This document shows, one piece after another, positions 24,987 to 34,232 of a DNA stretch of 64,000 nucleotides. The notes below the pieces were generated by a model. The model saw only the letters and a list, made by a program, of their open reading frames with translations, had not been told where the DNA came from and searched no databases. Source of the stretch: Bacillota bacterium. Its GTDB lineage: Bacteria; Bacillota; Clostridia; Lachnospirales; Bianqueaceae. Within the stretch, counting starts at the first letter, position 1; every line of letters begins with the position of its first letter. Both the position numbers and the translations under genes were made by a program. The stretch spans positions 62,001 through 126,000 of the forward strand of contig JAFRZL010000015.1 in NCBI GenBank assembly GCA_017442535.1. The letters run 5' to 3'.

Positions 24987-26333
24987 AGCGATGCTTCTGC
25001 GGAGCCTGCCGATCTCTACATAATAGGAGATCGAGAGAAAAATGGCTGCTCCCGACCATGCCGCCACCTCCGCGACAAAGAGCCCTGTTTCACCGATGAT
25101 GCCGGGTAAGAGCAGAGCGCTCCCGACACGCATGATCAGTTCAAGCACGCCTGAAAGCATCGGAATGATGGTATTTCCCATGCCCTGCAGCGCGGAACGG
25201 TAGACATAAAGCATGTACAGGACCGGCAGAAAAAGGCACATTATCATCAGATATTTCTGTGCATAAGCGAAAACGGTCCGGACCTCATCCGGGCTGCCCG
25301 AGATAAAGAGCATGATAAGAGGCGTGGAAAACAACCAGATCAGTCCCGCCAGGGCGGAGGATGTCAGAAGTGCCATCCATACGCCGGAATGAACCCCATG
25401 ATGAATACGGCGCGGATTACGCGCACCCAGATTCTGGCCTGTGAAAGACGCTATGGCGAACCCGAATGAAGTCGCCGCGATCTCCAGCAGGCCATACATT
25501 TTGCTCGTGGTCGTATAACCCGCAACAAAAAGCGTTCCGAATGAATTGACGACTGCCTGGACGGCCAGCCCTCCGACCGAGATCGTGACATTCTGGAAAG
25601 CCATGGGCAACGCGAGCTTCATCAGATGGGAGGAAAGACCTTTCTCACGTCTGAAATCTTCACGTGACAGCCGCACTTCGGGCATACGGGAGAGCCCCAG
25701 AAAGCATATCAGGAAGGAAACGGTCTGAGACGCGACGGTCGCGGCAGCCGCACCTGCGATACCCCATCCAAGCTGCAGGACGAAAACAAGATCCAGTATA
25801 ATATTGATGATGCAGGCAGAGAGCATCGCAAGTAAAGGCGTCCTGCTGTTCCCGAGCGCCCTTAGAATTGCGGCCGCCAGATTGTACGCGGCTGCGATCA
25901 GAATGGCGGCATAGCGTATCCGCATATAAAGAGCCGCTTCAGCAATGATGTCGGAAGGAGTACCAAGCAGACGGAGAGTAGGGTAGACCATGCTCTCACT
26001 GAATACCGTCAGCACGATTCCGATTATGAGCGCAAGACGGATCGCATGAGCGATGGTGCGGCGGAGCTTCAGCAGGTCGCCTGCTCCGAAATCCTGCGCA
26101 CACTGCAGAGAAAAACCCTGCATAAAGCCCATTACTGTAGAGAACATCAGCCAGTTGATCCAATCGGTCGTACCGACCGCCGCGAGAGCGCGGACGCCCA
26201 GGCCTTTGCCGACGACCGCGGTATCAACCATGGTATAGAGTTCTTCAAATACATTGGCAGCCATGAGCGGCAGAGCAAACAGTAAAATCAGTTTCGCCGG
26301 CGAACCATGAGTCAGATCCTTTGCCCTTGCCAT
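24966..26333 (-). CDS. MATE-family efflux transporter
   Basis: About 455 residues with twelve hydrophobic segments in two halves, typical of multidrug and toxic compound extrusion proteins, which expel cationic compounds in exchange for Na+ or H+. The opening segment GSPAKLILLFALPLMAANVFEELYTMVD and the repeat near residue 235 (LMKLALPMAFQNVTI) are family-typical. ATG 26333 follows a GGGGGG site at about 7 bases; TTG 26339 is possible. It lies 28 bases downstream of tRNA-Thr on the same strand, so read-through from the tRNA promoter may supply transcription. Confidence 0.88.
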   Translation of the reverse strand: MARAKDLTHGSPAKLILLFALPLMAANVFEELYTMVDTAVVGKGLGVRALAAVGTTDWINWLMFSTVMGFMQGFSLQCAQDFGAGDLLKLRRTIAHAIRLALIIGIVLTVFSESMVYPTLRLLGTPSDIIAEAALYMRIRYAAILIAAAYNLAAAILRALGNSRTPLLAMLSACIINIILDLVFVLQLGWGIAGAAAATVASQTVSFLICFLGLSRMPEVRLSREDFRREKGLSSHLMKLALPMAFQNVTISVGGLAVQAVVNSFGTLFVAGYTTTSKMYGLLEIAATSFGFAIASFTGQNLGARNPRRIHHGVHSGVWMALLTSSALAGLIWLFSTPLIMLFISGSPDEVRTVFAYAQKYLMIMCLFLPVLYMLYVYRSALQGMGNTIIPMLSGVLELIMRVGSALLLPGIIGETGLFVAEVAAWSGAAIFLSISYYVEIGRLRRSIALEEAAV

Positions 26334-26361
26334 CGCCAACCCCCCTTTTGCAATAAAAAAG

Positions 26362-26434
26362 AGCTACTAATCGGATTCGAACCGATGACCTACGCATTAC
26401 GAGTGCGTCGCTCTACCTGCTGAGCCATAGTAGC
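26362..26434 (-). tRNA. tRNA-Thr (CGT)
   Basis: The minus strand folds as a 73-base tRNA with acceptor stem GCTACTA / TAGTAGC, D-loop GCTCAGCAGGTAGAGC, anticodon CGT in CTCGTAA (reading ACG) and T loop TTCGAAT. The discriminator is T and CCA is not encoded. A short T run follows directly. Confidence 0.95.
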
Positions 26435-26450
26435 ATCTTGGACGGGTATT

Positions 26451-26479
26451 ATAATACCCTAAACGCGCCAAAATGTCAA
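26451..26479 (-). promoter_or_regulatory. Promoter of tRNA-Thr
   Basis: Minus strand: TTGACA (26479-26474), a 17-base spacer and TATTAT (26456-26451). Overlapping TATAAT 3 bases further on is an alternative -10. Confidence 0.8.
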
Positions 26480-26529
26480 GACATTTATGCAAATATTTTT
26501 ACGGGATTATTCCCATAAGCCGGAAAGTA

Positions 26530-26538
26530 TGGTATAAT
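26530..26538 (+). promoter_or_regulatory. Extended -10 promoter of uxaC
   Basis: TGG followed by TATAAT (26533-26538), with no good -35 box 17 bases upstream. It lies 50 bases upstream of the uxaC start. Confidence 0.6.
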
Positions 26539-26587
26539 AGTCATAGGTATGTATTTCAACATTATAATGAAAGGAATGGTATCCAAC

Positions 26588-27988
26588 ATGCAACCCTTTA
26601 TGAATGATGATTTTCTGCTCAAAACCGAGACAGCGAGGCATCTTTTCCATACGTATGCCGAGAGCCTGCCTATTTTTGACTATCATTGTCATATCAGTCC
26701 CAAGGAAATCTGGGAGAATAAGTCTTATGAGAACATCACGCAGGTATGGCTCTATGGAGATCACTACAAGTGGAGAATCATGCGCGCGGTCGGTATCGAT
26801 GAGAAGTATATCACCGGTGACGGAACCGATTATGAGAAATTCCTGGCTTATGCCAAGGCCTTGTCTCTGGCCATCGGCAATCCCCTGTATCATTGGTCGC
26901 ATTTGGAACTGAAGCATTATTTCGGAATCGACGAGACGCTGAACGAGAAGTCCGCGCCCGCGATCTGGGAGAAAGCAAATGCTGCGCTTAAAGAGCTTCC
27001 CTGCCGCAAACTGATCGAGATGAGCAATGTGGCGCTGATCGCGACGACCGATGACCCTATCGACTCTCTGGAGTATCATAAGCTGATCCGTGAAGAAGGC
27101 GCGATGAAGACCAAAGTCCTTCCCGCTTTCCGTCCTGACAAGGCCGTGGATCCCACTCGTGCGGATTTTGCGGAATACATGGGCAAGCTCTCCGAAGTCA
27201 GCGGCGTGGATATCCGTACCTTTGCCGATGTCAAGGAAGCGCTGCATAAACGTCTGGCTTTCTTCCATGAAAATGGCAGCCGTGTTTCCGACCATGCGCT
27301 GGATTATATTCCTTTTGTCGAAGCTACCGAGGCCGAAGTCAATGCCGTTCTGGCCAAAGCGCTGCTCGGACAGCCTCTGACACAGGTCGAGCGTGATCAG
27401 TACCGTACCGCGATCGTCAAGTTCCTGGCGGCTGAGTATCATGATCTGGGATGGGTCATGCAGTGGCATATCGCTTCCATCCGCGACAATAATAAGCGTC
27501 TGTACAGAAAGCTCGGCGTCGATGTCGGTAATGACGCGATCCTTGACGTGCATCTGGCCCGCAACCTCTCGGCTCTGATGAATGCCTGTGCCGAGGATGA
27601 CAAGCTTCCGCGCACGATTCTCTATAGCCTGAATCCCAACGACAATTATACGCTGATGACCGTCGGCGGCTGCTTCCAGGGCGAGGGCGTCTTCGGCAAG
27701 ATCCAGCTTGGCTCCGCTTGGTGGTTCAATGATCACATTGACGGCATGACCGATCAGCTGCGCGCCTTCGCGAATGTCGGCGTACTGGGAACCTTTATCG
27801 GTATGCTGACCGACTCCCGCAGCTTCCTTTCCTACTTTCGTCATGAGTATTTCCGCCGCATCCTTTGCAACCTGATCGGTGAGTGGGTGGAGAATGGCGA
27901 ATATCCCAATGATGAGGAGACGCTGGCGCAGATCGTTGAAGGCATCAGTTTCAAGAACGCCGTCAAGTATTTCAATATTGAGCTCTAA
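26588..27988 (+). CDS. uxaC: Uronate isomerase
   Basis: A 466-residue amidohydrolase-superfamily enzyme that interconverts glucuronate/galacturonate with fructuronate/tagaturonate, the first step of hexuronate breakdown. FDYHCHISPKEI carries the metal-binding His pair of the family, and the later motifs (LQQWH-like GWVMQWHIASIRDNN, SLNPND, GSAWWFNDH) are in order. The length is normal. The start is not certain: ATG 26588 is 12 bases past AAAGGA, and ATG 26576 overlaps that site. No other hexuronate genes are adjacent, but a GPH-type sugar symporter lies at 51.5 kb. The downstream pseudouridine synthase gene overlaps the stop by one base. Confidence 0.92.
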   Translation: MQPFMNDDFLLKTETARHLFHTYAESLPIFDYHCHISPKEIWENKSYENITQVWLYGDHYKWRIMRAVGIDEKYITGDGTDYEKFLAYAKALSLAIGNPLYHWSHLELKHYFGIDETLNEKSAPAIWEKANAALKELPCRKLIEMSNVALIATTDDPIDSLEYHKLIREEGAMKTKVLPAFRPDKAVDPTRADFAEYMGKLSEVSGVDIRTFADVKEALHKRLAFFHENGSRVSDHALDYIPFVEATEAEVNAVLAKALLGQPLTQVERDQYRTAIVKFLAAEYHDLGWVMQWHIASIRDNNKRLYRKLGVDVGNDAILDVHLARNLSALMNACAEDDKLPRTILYSLNPNDNYTLMTVGGCFQGEGVFGKIQLGSAWWFNDHIDGMTDQLRAFANVGVLGTFIGMLTDSRSFLSYFRHEYFRRILCNLIGEWVENGEYPNDEETLAQIVEGISFKNAVKYFNIEL

Positions 27989-29001
27989 TGCAAACTTATA
28001 CGGTTTTATCAGATGAGGAGGGGCGCCGGCTGGTGCGTTTTCTGATGAAAATGCTGCCACAGGCCCCCTCCGGTCTGCTTTATAAGGCGCTGCGGACGAA
28101 GCTGGTCAAAGTTAACGGCCGGCCCGCCAAACCGGACCAGGTGCTTCAAGCGGGGGATGTACTGCAATTCTATTTTCCGGATGAACGTCTTGCCTCACTT
28201 GGCTACCACGCGGCCGGGAAAGCCGTACGCTCCGAAGCTGCCATGGATGATTTCCCCGAAATTCCGGTCGTTTATGAAGACGATTATCTGGTTGTTTTCA
28301 ACAAACCAGCCGGCATCCTGAGCCAGAAGGATCAGTCTGCCGGCCGTTCTTTGTCTGAATATGCCGCGGATTATGTGGCACGCGGATCGGAAGCAGCTTC
28401 CTTCAGAGCGGGGCTCTGCAACCGTCTGGACCGGGGTACGAGCGGGATCGTCCTCTGCGGCAAAAACCTGCGGATGCAGCAGGCCTTAAATGAATCGATC
28501 CGGCATAAAGACTGCCGCAAGTATTATCTTGCCATTGTGACGGGTGTCAGCAGCTGGAAAGGAGTCCGCTATCTCGTCCATCACTGGCGCAAGAATCGTG
28601 CCGACAATAAAGTTTCGCTGGAGCTGATCAGCTGCGGATCCGAGATGCCGGCACAAATCCCGGCTGATGTGGCCTGCTGCAGTGCCCGTGTGATACAGAC
28701 AGATGCCAAAGCAGGGCTCTCGCTCCTCATGCTGGAGCTTATCAGCGGCAAGAGCCATCAGCTCCGCGCGCAGCTGGCGTCAGAGGGCATACCGATCCTG
28801 GGAGACCGTAAATACGGTCCCGGCGCCAATAACGGTGCACGCGCCGCACACCAGATGCTGCACGCGTACAGATATCAGCTGCCCGAGGACACCGAAGCCT
28901 TCCGGCCGCTCGCAAGCCGCTCCTTTACAGCGCAGCCTCCCACGGATATGACGCGCCTCCTGGACCGTCATTTTCCCGGCTGGCAGCAAAAAATCAATTA
29001 G
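27988..29001 (+). CDS. RluA-family pseudouridine synthase with S4 domain
   Basis: A 337-residue RNA-modifying enzyme that converts uridine to pseudouridine in rRNA or tRNA. An S4 RNA-binding domain occupies about residues 10-70. The catalytic motif NRLDRGTSGIV has the active Asp near residue 150; the usual HRLDR has Asn for His here. KYYLAIVTG and the late GKSHQLRAQLA and GDRKYG are RluA-family landmarks. The start overlaps the uxaC stop by one base (TAATG), so translation is probably coupled. The target uridine is not predictable. Confidence 0.88.
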   Translation: MQTYTVLSDEEGRRLVRFLMKMLPQAPSGLLYKALRTKLVKVNGRPAKPDQVLQAGDVLQFYFPDERLASLGYHAAGKAVRSEAAMDDFPEIPVVYEDDYLVVFNKPAGILSQKDQSAGRSLSEYAADYVARGSEAASFRAGLCNRLDRGTSGIVLCGKNLRMQQALNESIRHKDCRKYYLAIVTGVSSWKGVRYLVHHWRKNRADNKVSLELISCGSEMPAQIPADVACCSARVIQTDAKAGLSLLMLELISGKSHQLRAQLASEGIPILGDRKYGPGANNGARAAHQMLHAYRYQLPEDTEAFRPLASRSFTAQPPTDMTRLLDRHFPGWQQKIN

Positions 29002-29009
29002 GTGAAAAC

Positions 29010-30479
29010 ATGTTTGAAGGATGGATCAACCAAAAAGCCTTTGAGGAATTTGCATGGATTTGTTCGATTCCCCATGGCTCCTCTCACGAAAAAGCCCTGT
29101 CTGACGCGATTCTGGAACGTGCGCGGCGCTTAGGGTACGACGCTTATCAGGATCAGCTCTATAATCTCCTGATCCGTATCCCGGCCTCCCCCGATCGCGT
29201 TGGGGATCCGGCACTAGCCCTGCAAGGCCATCTGGATATGGTATGTGATCAGGCCCCCGGCATGGATCTGGATCTTCTTTCCGAACCTGTGCAGCTTGTC
29301 ATAGACGGCGATTATCTGCGGGCGGACGGGACTACACTCGGCGCGGATGACGGCGTGGCGATCGCCTATATGCTTGCTCTGATGGAAGATCTGCCGGCAA
29401 GTCACCCTGAACTGGAACTGATGATGACGGTTTCGGAAGAAACGGGCATGGACGGCGCGGCGGGATTTGATTATTCACGACTGAATGCCCGCCGGTTGAT
29501 CAATCTGGATTCAGAAGAAGAAGGCACCTTTATCGCGGGAGGTGCGGGCGGTGTAACCGTTCATTTCGAGCATGTTCTGGATAGAACGGAGATCGCCGGA
29601 CGCATGATCCCGGTGGAGATCGTAATGGACGGTTTGCGGGGAGGCCATTCCGGTGAAGATATCCACCTGGGCCGAGGCAACGCGAATTCTCTGCTCGGGC
29701 GCTTTCTGATGGGATGGTTTAATCATTGCCCGGATTCCCGTCTGGACTCACTGGTCGGCGGATCCAAAGCAAATGCAATTCCCCGCTATGCGAGATGCCG
29801 TCTGTGGATTCCCGCGGATTCCATTAAAGCGATCGAAGAAGGTGTCTGGTGGTTCGGCGAGGATCTGGCCAAAGAATTCGTTGCTTCCGACCCTAAAGCC
29901 TCCATTCATCTGCGATATGTTGATAATCCGAAGGTGGAGGGCTGGTTTGGGCTTCCGGTCACGCAGCACGATTCATGGGAAGTGATCAATTTCCTGCAGC
30001 TATGCCCGACAGGCGTCCGCTCCATCAGTAAAGATCTCCAGGGAGTAGTGGAGAGTTCACAAAACGTAGCCGTTATGGAGACGGAAGAAAGCATGTGGAA
30101 GCTGAGTGTTTCGATCCGCAGCAATGTGCAGCAGCTTGTTTCTGTTATGACCGATCGGATCCAGCTGATGGCCGAGATGGACAATATGGATTACTGGTTC
30201 GGAATGGCGCATCCCGCCTGGGATTATCGACAGGATTCCGTGCTCCGCAGCAGAATGGCCGCAGTCTATGAACGCATGTACGGCATGCTTCCCCAGATCC
30301 GTGCGCTTCACGCGGGCCTGGAATGCGGAGTGATTCAGAGAGCCATCCCAGAGATGGATATTGTTTCAATAGGCCCCAATATACAGGGAATTCATACTTC
30401 GGGAGAGAAGCTCGAGATCGCTTCGTTCGGCAGAGTATATGAGTATCTGCGGGACCTTATCACCTATCTGGACAATTAA
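29010..30479 (+). CDS. pepD: Aminoacyl-histidine dipeptidase (M20 family)
   Basis: A 489-residue zinc dipeptidase, PepD-like, that cleaves Xaa-His and other dipeptides in the cytosol. GHLDMVCD and the metal-bridging Asp in LGADDGVAIAY, the catalytic Glu in SEETGMDGA and the metal ligand Asp in INLDSEEEG are visible in order, followed by the dimerisation domain and a late GLECGVIQ. It starts 8 bases after the pseudouridine synthase stop and is the last gene of the uxaC transcript, ahead of a terminator. Confidence 0.92.
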   Translation: MFEGWINQKAFEEFAWICSIPHGSSHEKALSDAILERARRLGYDAYQDQLYNLLIRIPASPDRVGDPALALQGHLDMVCDQAPGMDLDLLSEPVQLVIDGDYLRADGTTLGADDGVAIAYMLALMEDLPASHPELELMMTVSEETGMDGAAGFDYSRLNARRLINLDSEEEGTFIAGGAGGVTVHFEHVLDRTEIAGRMIPVEIVMDGLRGGHSGEDIHLGRGNANSLLGRFLMGWFNHCPDSRLDSLVGGSKANAIPRYARCRLWIPADSIKAIEEGVWWFGEDLAKEFVASDPKASIHLRYVDNPKVEGWFGLPVTQHDSWEVINFLQLCPTGVRSISKDLQGVVESSQNVAVMETEESMWKLSVSIRSNVQQLVSVMTDRIQLMAEMDNMDYWFGMAHPAWDYRQDSVLRSRMAAVYERMYGMLPQIRALHAGLECGVIQRAIPEMDIVSIGPNIQGIHTSGEKLEIASFGRVYEYLRDLITYLDN

Positions 30480-30503
30480 AAACTGCCGGTTAATTCAAAC
30501 TGC

Positions 30504-30555
30504 AAAAAAAACGTTGCCTGCCGCGGATAATCTCCGGACAGACAACGTATTTTTA
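30504..30555. terminator. Bidirectional terminator between pepD and the P-loop gene
   Basis: ACGTTG...(30511) and ...CAACGT (30548) form a long stem with a few mismatches that become G-U pairs in the minus-strand RNA. A run of A on the left and T on the right provides U tracts in both directions; the fold is better on the minus strand. Confidence 0.75.
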
Positions 30556-30573
30556 TGAATTGACGCGGTTCGA

Positions 30574-30984
30574 TCAGATCAGAAACTCTTTCACATCATC
30601 GGGCAGGGCAGCGGGATCGCAGCTCATGCTGATGATAAAATTGACATCTGTCCGCTCGGAGACCAGACGGATCTTATGAAGCAGATCGGGAACATTGGAG
30701 AGCTCGGCCTTGGCGTTCTTGAGCAGGCCGTCAATGTAAACAGTGACAATATCATAATCCTGGGAGAGAATGCCGCAGACAAATCCAAAGAATTCGCTGG
30801 CAGTCTCAAGTGGATACTCATCGGGCTTGATCAGACGGATTTTGTGGGAAAGCTGGAGAATGCGGCTGTTATCGGCGTCTACATAGACGATGTGGCCGTG
30901 ACTGGTCTTGGATTCACTATTCGCAAGCTCAATCAGGTTCTTGGTTTTGCCGGCTCCCTGCAATCCTGCAATTATCTGTATCAT
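30574..30984 (-). CDS. Small P-loop NTP-binding protein of unknown function
   Basis: A 136-residue protein starting straight into a Walker A loop, GLQGAGKT (residues 7-14), with a plausible Walker B strand at DIVTVYIDGLL. YVDADNSRILQL suggests a nucleotide-kinase-like core, but no transporter signature or kinase lid is evident and I do not recognise the family. The start at 30984 has AAAGGAGG at suitable spacing. It is a single-gene unit, antisense to neither neighbour, and lies beside the rnf operon in the opposite direction. The size is that of a bare single-domain P-loop fold. Confidence 0.75.
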   Translation of the reverse strand: MIQIIAGLQGAGKTKNLIELANSESKTSHGHIVYVDADNSRILQLSHKIRLIKPDEYPLETASEFFGFVCGILSQDYDIVTVYIDGLLKNAKAELSNVPDLLHKIRLVSERTDVNFIISMSCDPAALPDDVKEFLI

Positions 30985-31165
30985 GATAAATTCCTCCTTT
31001 ATTAATGGACATAATCCTTAGTTATATTATTCGACGCAATGGTCCGGTATCCTTTTTTCGAATCGATTTTTGCAAGATAAAATCGGCATTCCATCTGACT
31101 CTGTGTATTTTTTAACAATAATGTACTGCTATTCTCCGATTTTTTCAGAAACATGTTACAAACTC

Positions 31166-31194
31166 TTGTATTTTTGCTAAAAATGGTATATAAT
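31166..31194 (+). promoter_or_regulatory. Promoter of the rnf operon
   Basis: TTGTAT (31166-31171), a 17-base spacer and TATAAT (31189-31194), 57 bases upstream of rnfC. Confidence 0.75.
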
Positions 31195-31250
31195 TAACGA
31201 ATGAATGAGTGCCGATTTCTCATGAAACTCTTTTAGGGGGTAATTTCTCA

Positions 31251-32711
31251 ATGAAACAACCTTTGTTAAACGCACCCCGCACTTTTAAGGGAGGCATACA
31301 TCCTCCGGATTTCAAGTCCTTTACAGAGGGAAATTCGATTCAGATGTATATGGATCCTAAGATGGATCTTGTCTTTCCTATGGTGCAACATATCGGTGCG
31401 CCCTGTAAACCCACAGTCAAGAAAGGGGATCTTGTGCTGCGCGGACAGGTTATCGGAGAAGCACAGGGCTATGTTTCTGTGCCGATCCATTCCAGTGTTT
31501 CCGGCAAGGTCAAGGATGTGAAGCCCATGCTGCACACCAACGGCTCCAAGGTGCTTTCGGTCATTATCGAGAATGACCATCAGTACAATGAAGTCGAGGG
31601 TATGCACAAAGCTCATGACTACAAGAATATGACCAAGGCTGAGATTCTGGATGTGATCAAGAATGCAGGTATCGTCGGCATGGGCGGAGCCGGGTTCCCG
31701 GCTCATGTCAAGCTGAATCCACCACCTGACAAGAAGATCGATACGATCATCGTGAACGGTGCGGAATGCGAACCCTTCCTTTCTTCCGACTTCCGTCTGC
31801 TGATCGAGGAGCCTAAGAAAGTCGTCGAGGGACTGCGCATCATTCTGCATATGTTCCCGGAGGCGGAGGGATTTATCGCCATCGAGGACAATAAACCCAC
31901 AGCGCTTTCTCTGATGAGCCTTCTTACAACGGGTGAAGAGCGCATTCACGTCGCCACGTTAAAGACCAAGTATCCGCAGGGCGGTGAGAAACAGCTGATC
32001 GAGGCTATTACTGGACGCGAGGTCCCGTCGGGCGGCCTGCCCGCGGATGCCGGATGTATCGTCCACAATGCCGATACGGTCGTCGCCATCTACCGCGCCA
32101 TGATCGAAGGCCGTCCCCTGATGCGCCGCATCGTGACGATCGCCGGCGGAGCCGTTGCAAAAGCCTGTACCTTCAAAGTCAGGATCGGCACCAATGTTCA
32201 GGAACTGGTCGAGGCCGCAGGCGGAGTAGTGGGAACACCTTCCAAGATCATCTGCGGAGGCCCGATGATGGGCATGGCTCAGGTTTCTCTGGATATCCCG
32301 GTACTTAAGGGCACTTCGGGCATCCTCCTCTTTAATGAAGAACAGGACTTCATGGGCGATGAAACGGCCTGCATCCGCTGCGGCAAATGTGTCGGCGCCT
32401 GTCCGATCCATCTGATGCCACTCATGCTTAACCGTTTTGCGCTGGACCGTGACTGGGCTTCCTTTGAGAAGTATCATGGCATGGACTGTATCGAATGCGG
32501 ATCCTGCGCCTATGTCTGCCCGGCCAAGCGCCATCTGACACAGACATTCAAAGCCGGTAAAAAGATCATTGCCGATGAACGACGCAAGAAAGCCGCCGCG
32601 GCCAAAGCTGCCGCCGATGCCAAGGCAGCTGCCGAAGCCAAAGCCGCCGAAGCAGTTCCGGCTCCTGCCAAAGCTGAAGATAAAGCCGGTGCCGCTCCGG
32701 CTGGAAAGTGA
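31251..32711 (+). CDS. rnfC: Rnf complex subunit C (NADH-binding, Fe-S)
   Basis: A 486-residue peripheral subunit of the membrane Rnf complex, which couples ferredoxin oxidation by NAD+ to ion pumping. A GMGGAGFPAHVK flavin/NAD-binding block lies near residue 143, and two [4Fe-4S] motifs lie near residues 380-430: CIRCGKCVGACP and CIECGSCAYVCP. The C terminus is an Ala/Lys-rich low-complexity tail of about 40 residues. ATG 31251 follows AGGGGG at about 11 bases. It opens a six-gene operon in the order C-D-G-E-A-B, the usual clostridial arrangement. Confidence 0.95.
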   Translation: MKQPLLNAPRTFKGGIHPPDFKSFTEGNSIQMYMDPKMDLVFPMVQHIGAPCKPTVKKGDLVLRGQVIGEAQGYVSVPIHSSVSGKVKDVKPMLHTNGSKVLSVIIENDHQYNEVEGMHKAHDYKNMTKAEILDVIKNAGIVGMGGAGFPAHVKLNPPPDKKIDTIIVNGAECEPFLSSDFRLLIEEPKKVVEGLRIILHMFPEAEGFIAIEDNKPTALSLMSLLTTGEERIHVATLKTKYPQGGEKQLIEAITGREVPSGGLPADAGCIVHNADTVVAIYRAMIEGRPLMRRIVTIAGGAVAKACTFKVRIGTNVQELVEAAGGVVGTPSKIICGGPMMGMAQVSLDIPVLKGTSGILLFNEEQDFMGDETACIRCGKCVGACPIHLMPLMLNRFALDRDWASFEKYHGMDCIECGSCAYVCPAKRHLTQTFKAGKKIIADERRKKAAAAKAAADAKAAAEAKAAEAVPAPAKAEDKAGAAPAGK

Positions 32712-32719
32712 GGACTATT

Positions 32720-33649
32720 ATGGCTGAACAACAAGAACAGGTCTTATACCATCTGTCGGTCTCTCCTCATATACGTTCCAAACAGACGACGACTTCCATT
32801 ATGTGCGAAGTCCTTCTGGCACTTACACCCGCTGCCATTTTCTCCATCTGGTATTTCGGAATCAGGACATTATTCGTTTATCTGGTAACCATGGGTTCCG
32901 CGGTGCTTTCGGAGTGGGTCTGGCAGAAGCTTACCAAGCAGAAGACTACGATTAAAGACTGCAGCGCCCTTGTAACGGGCATGCTGCTTGCGATGAATCT
33001 GCCGGCCGGCATTCCGCTCTGGATGGCTGCCGTAGGCGCTGTTTTTGCTATTATCATCGTAAAGCAGATCTTCGGAGGAATCGGGCAGAACTTTATGAAT
33101 CCCGCTCTTTCGGCCCGCTGCTTTATGCTTGTCGCCTGGTCATCGGCCATGACGAACTTTACAGTTCACGGCGTTGCGTCCGCCACACCGCTGACCATTA
33201 TCAAGAACGGCGGAGAACTTCCCGAGATGCTTGACTGCTTCCTGGGTACCATTCCCGGATCACTGGGCGAGACCTCCGCGCTGCTTCTGTTGCTCGGCGG
33301 GATCTATCTGATTATCCGCGGCATTATTGACTGGATCGTTCCGCTCACGTATATTGTGGTTGTACTTGGCCTGAGCTTCCTCTTCGGACGCAATGGTGTT
33401 TATGAGATCCTGACAGGCGGACTGATGCTCGGCGCGTTCTTTATGGCAACCGATTACGCGACTACCCCCATGACACACAAAGGCCGCTTCTTCATGGGCC
33501 TTGGCTGCGGTATTCTGACGACACTGATCCGCTGCTTCGGCGGCTATCCGGAAGGCGTCAGTTTCTCCATCCTTCTGATGAACGTCATGGTTCCGATCAT
33601 TGACCGCTTTACGCTTCCGCGAATCTATGGGGAGGTGAAGTCCAAATGA
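32720..33649 (+). CDS. rnfD: Rnf complex subunit D (membrane, covalent FMN)
   Basis: A 309-residue integral membrane subunit related to NqrB. It has about eight to ten hydrophobic segments. SATPLT at residues 154-159 matches the flavinylation motif, with Thr156 as the expected FMN attachment site; GQNFMNPALSARC just before it is also conserved. ATG 32720 has GTGAGGA upstream, and an earlier in-frame start overlaps the rnfC stop. Its stop overlaps the rnfG start by 4 bases. Confidence 0.95.
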   Translation: MAEQQEQVLYHLSVSPHIRSKQTTTSIMCEVLLALTPAAIFSIWYFGIRTLFVYLVTMGSAVLSEWVWQKLTKQKTTIKDCSALVTGMLLAMNLPAGIPLWMAAVGAVFAIIIVKQIFGGIGQNFMNPALSARCFMLVAWSSAMTNFTVHGVASATPLTIIKNGGELPEMLDCFLGTIPGSLGETSALLLLLGGIYLIIRGIIDWIVPLTYIVVVLGLSFLFGRNGVYEILTGGLMLGAFFMATDYATTPMTHKGRFFMGLGCGILTTLIRCFGGYPEGVSFSILLMNVMVPIIDRFTLPRIYGEVKSK

Positions 33650-34230
33650 GTGAGAAGAAGAACTTAAAAGCTGTTTCCGCTCCGGTTAAACTCGGTATTA
33701 TTCTGTTGATCATTGCCGGATGCATGGGACTTCTGTTGGGCGGTGCTAATGTCCTGACCAAGGACCGGATCGCTTCCGCCAAAGAGACGGCTAATAAGAA
33801 GGCTTATGCGGCTGTCCTGCCAGAAGGGGCTTCGGTGGATGCACTTGAAGAAGTGCAGGTGCCCGATGAATACAAGGATTCGGTCCTTGAAGCCTTCCGA
33901 TGCGGGACGATCGGCTACTGCCTGCGCGTTTCCAGCAAAGGCTACGGCGGCCCGGTGATCATTGCTGTCGGGCTAGACGCATCCGGCCAGGTTACAGGCG
34001 TTGAGATTGTGGAGCATTCTGAGACGCCGGGTCTTGGCGCCAACGCGACCAACGAATCTTTCCGCAGCCAGTATACGGGGAAGAGCGGATCGGTCGAGCT
34101 CGTTAAAGGAGAAGCCGGTGCCGGCCAGGTTGCCGCGATCTCCGGTGCGACGATCACGTCCCGCTCCGTTACGGCAAGCGTCAACACGGCGCTGACCTTT
34201 TACGAAAACTGCCTGAAAGGAGGGAAATAA
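33646..34230 (+). CDS. rnfG: Rnf complex subunit G (covalent FMN)
   Basis: A 194-residue subunit with one N-terminal membrane helix (about residues 16-36) and an extracytoplasmic FMN-binding domain. SGATIT at residues 166-171 is the flavinylation motif, with Thr169 as the expected attachment residue, and HSETPGLG is conserved upstream. It overlaps rnfD by 4 bases and is 2 bases from rnfE. Confidence 0.95.
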   Translation: MSEKKNLKAVSAPVKLGIILLIIAGCMGLLLGGANVLTKDRIASAKETANKKAYAAVLPEGASVDALEEVQVPDEYKDSVLEAFRCGTIGYCLRVSSKGYGGPVIIAVGLDASGQVTGVEIVEHSETPGLGANATNESFRSQYTGKSGSVELVKGEAGAGQVAAISGATITSRSVTASVNTALTFYENCLKGGK

Positions 34231-34232
34231 GC

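Noticed and set aside
26507-28060. 517-codon open frame on the minus strand
   Set aside because: It lies opposite uxaC, whose family match is clear; the frame mirrors codon usage of the real gene.
30985-31165. T-box or other riboswitch before rnfC
   Set aside because: The stretch is AT-rich with no recognisable riboswitch core, and it lies upstream of the rnf promoter.
32570-32708. Tandem repeat at the end of rnfC
   Set aside because: The repeated GCC/AAG codons encode an Ala/Lys-rich tail; no exact DNA repeat unit, so it is low-complexity protein sequence and common in RnfC.
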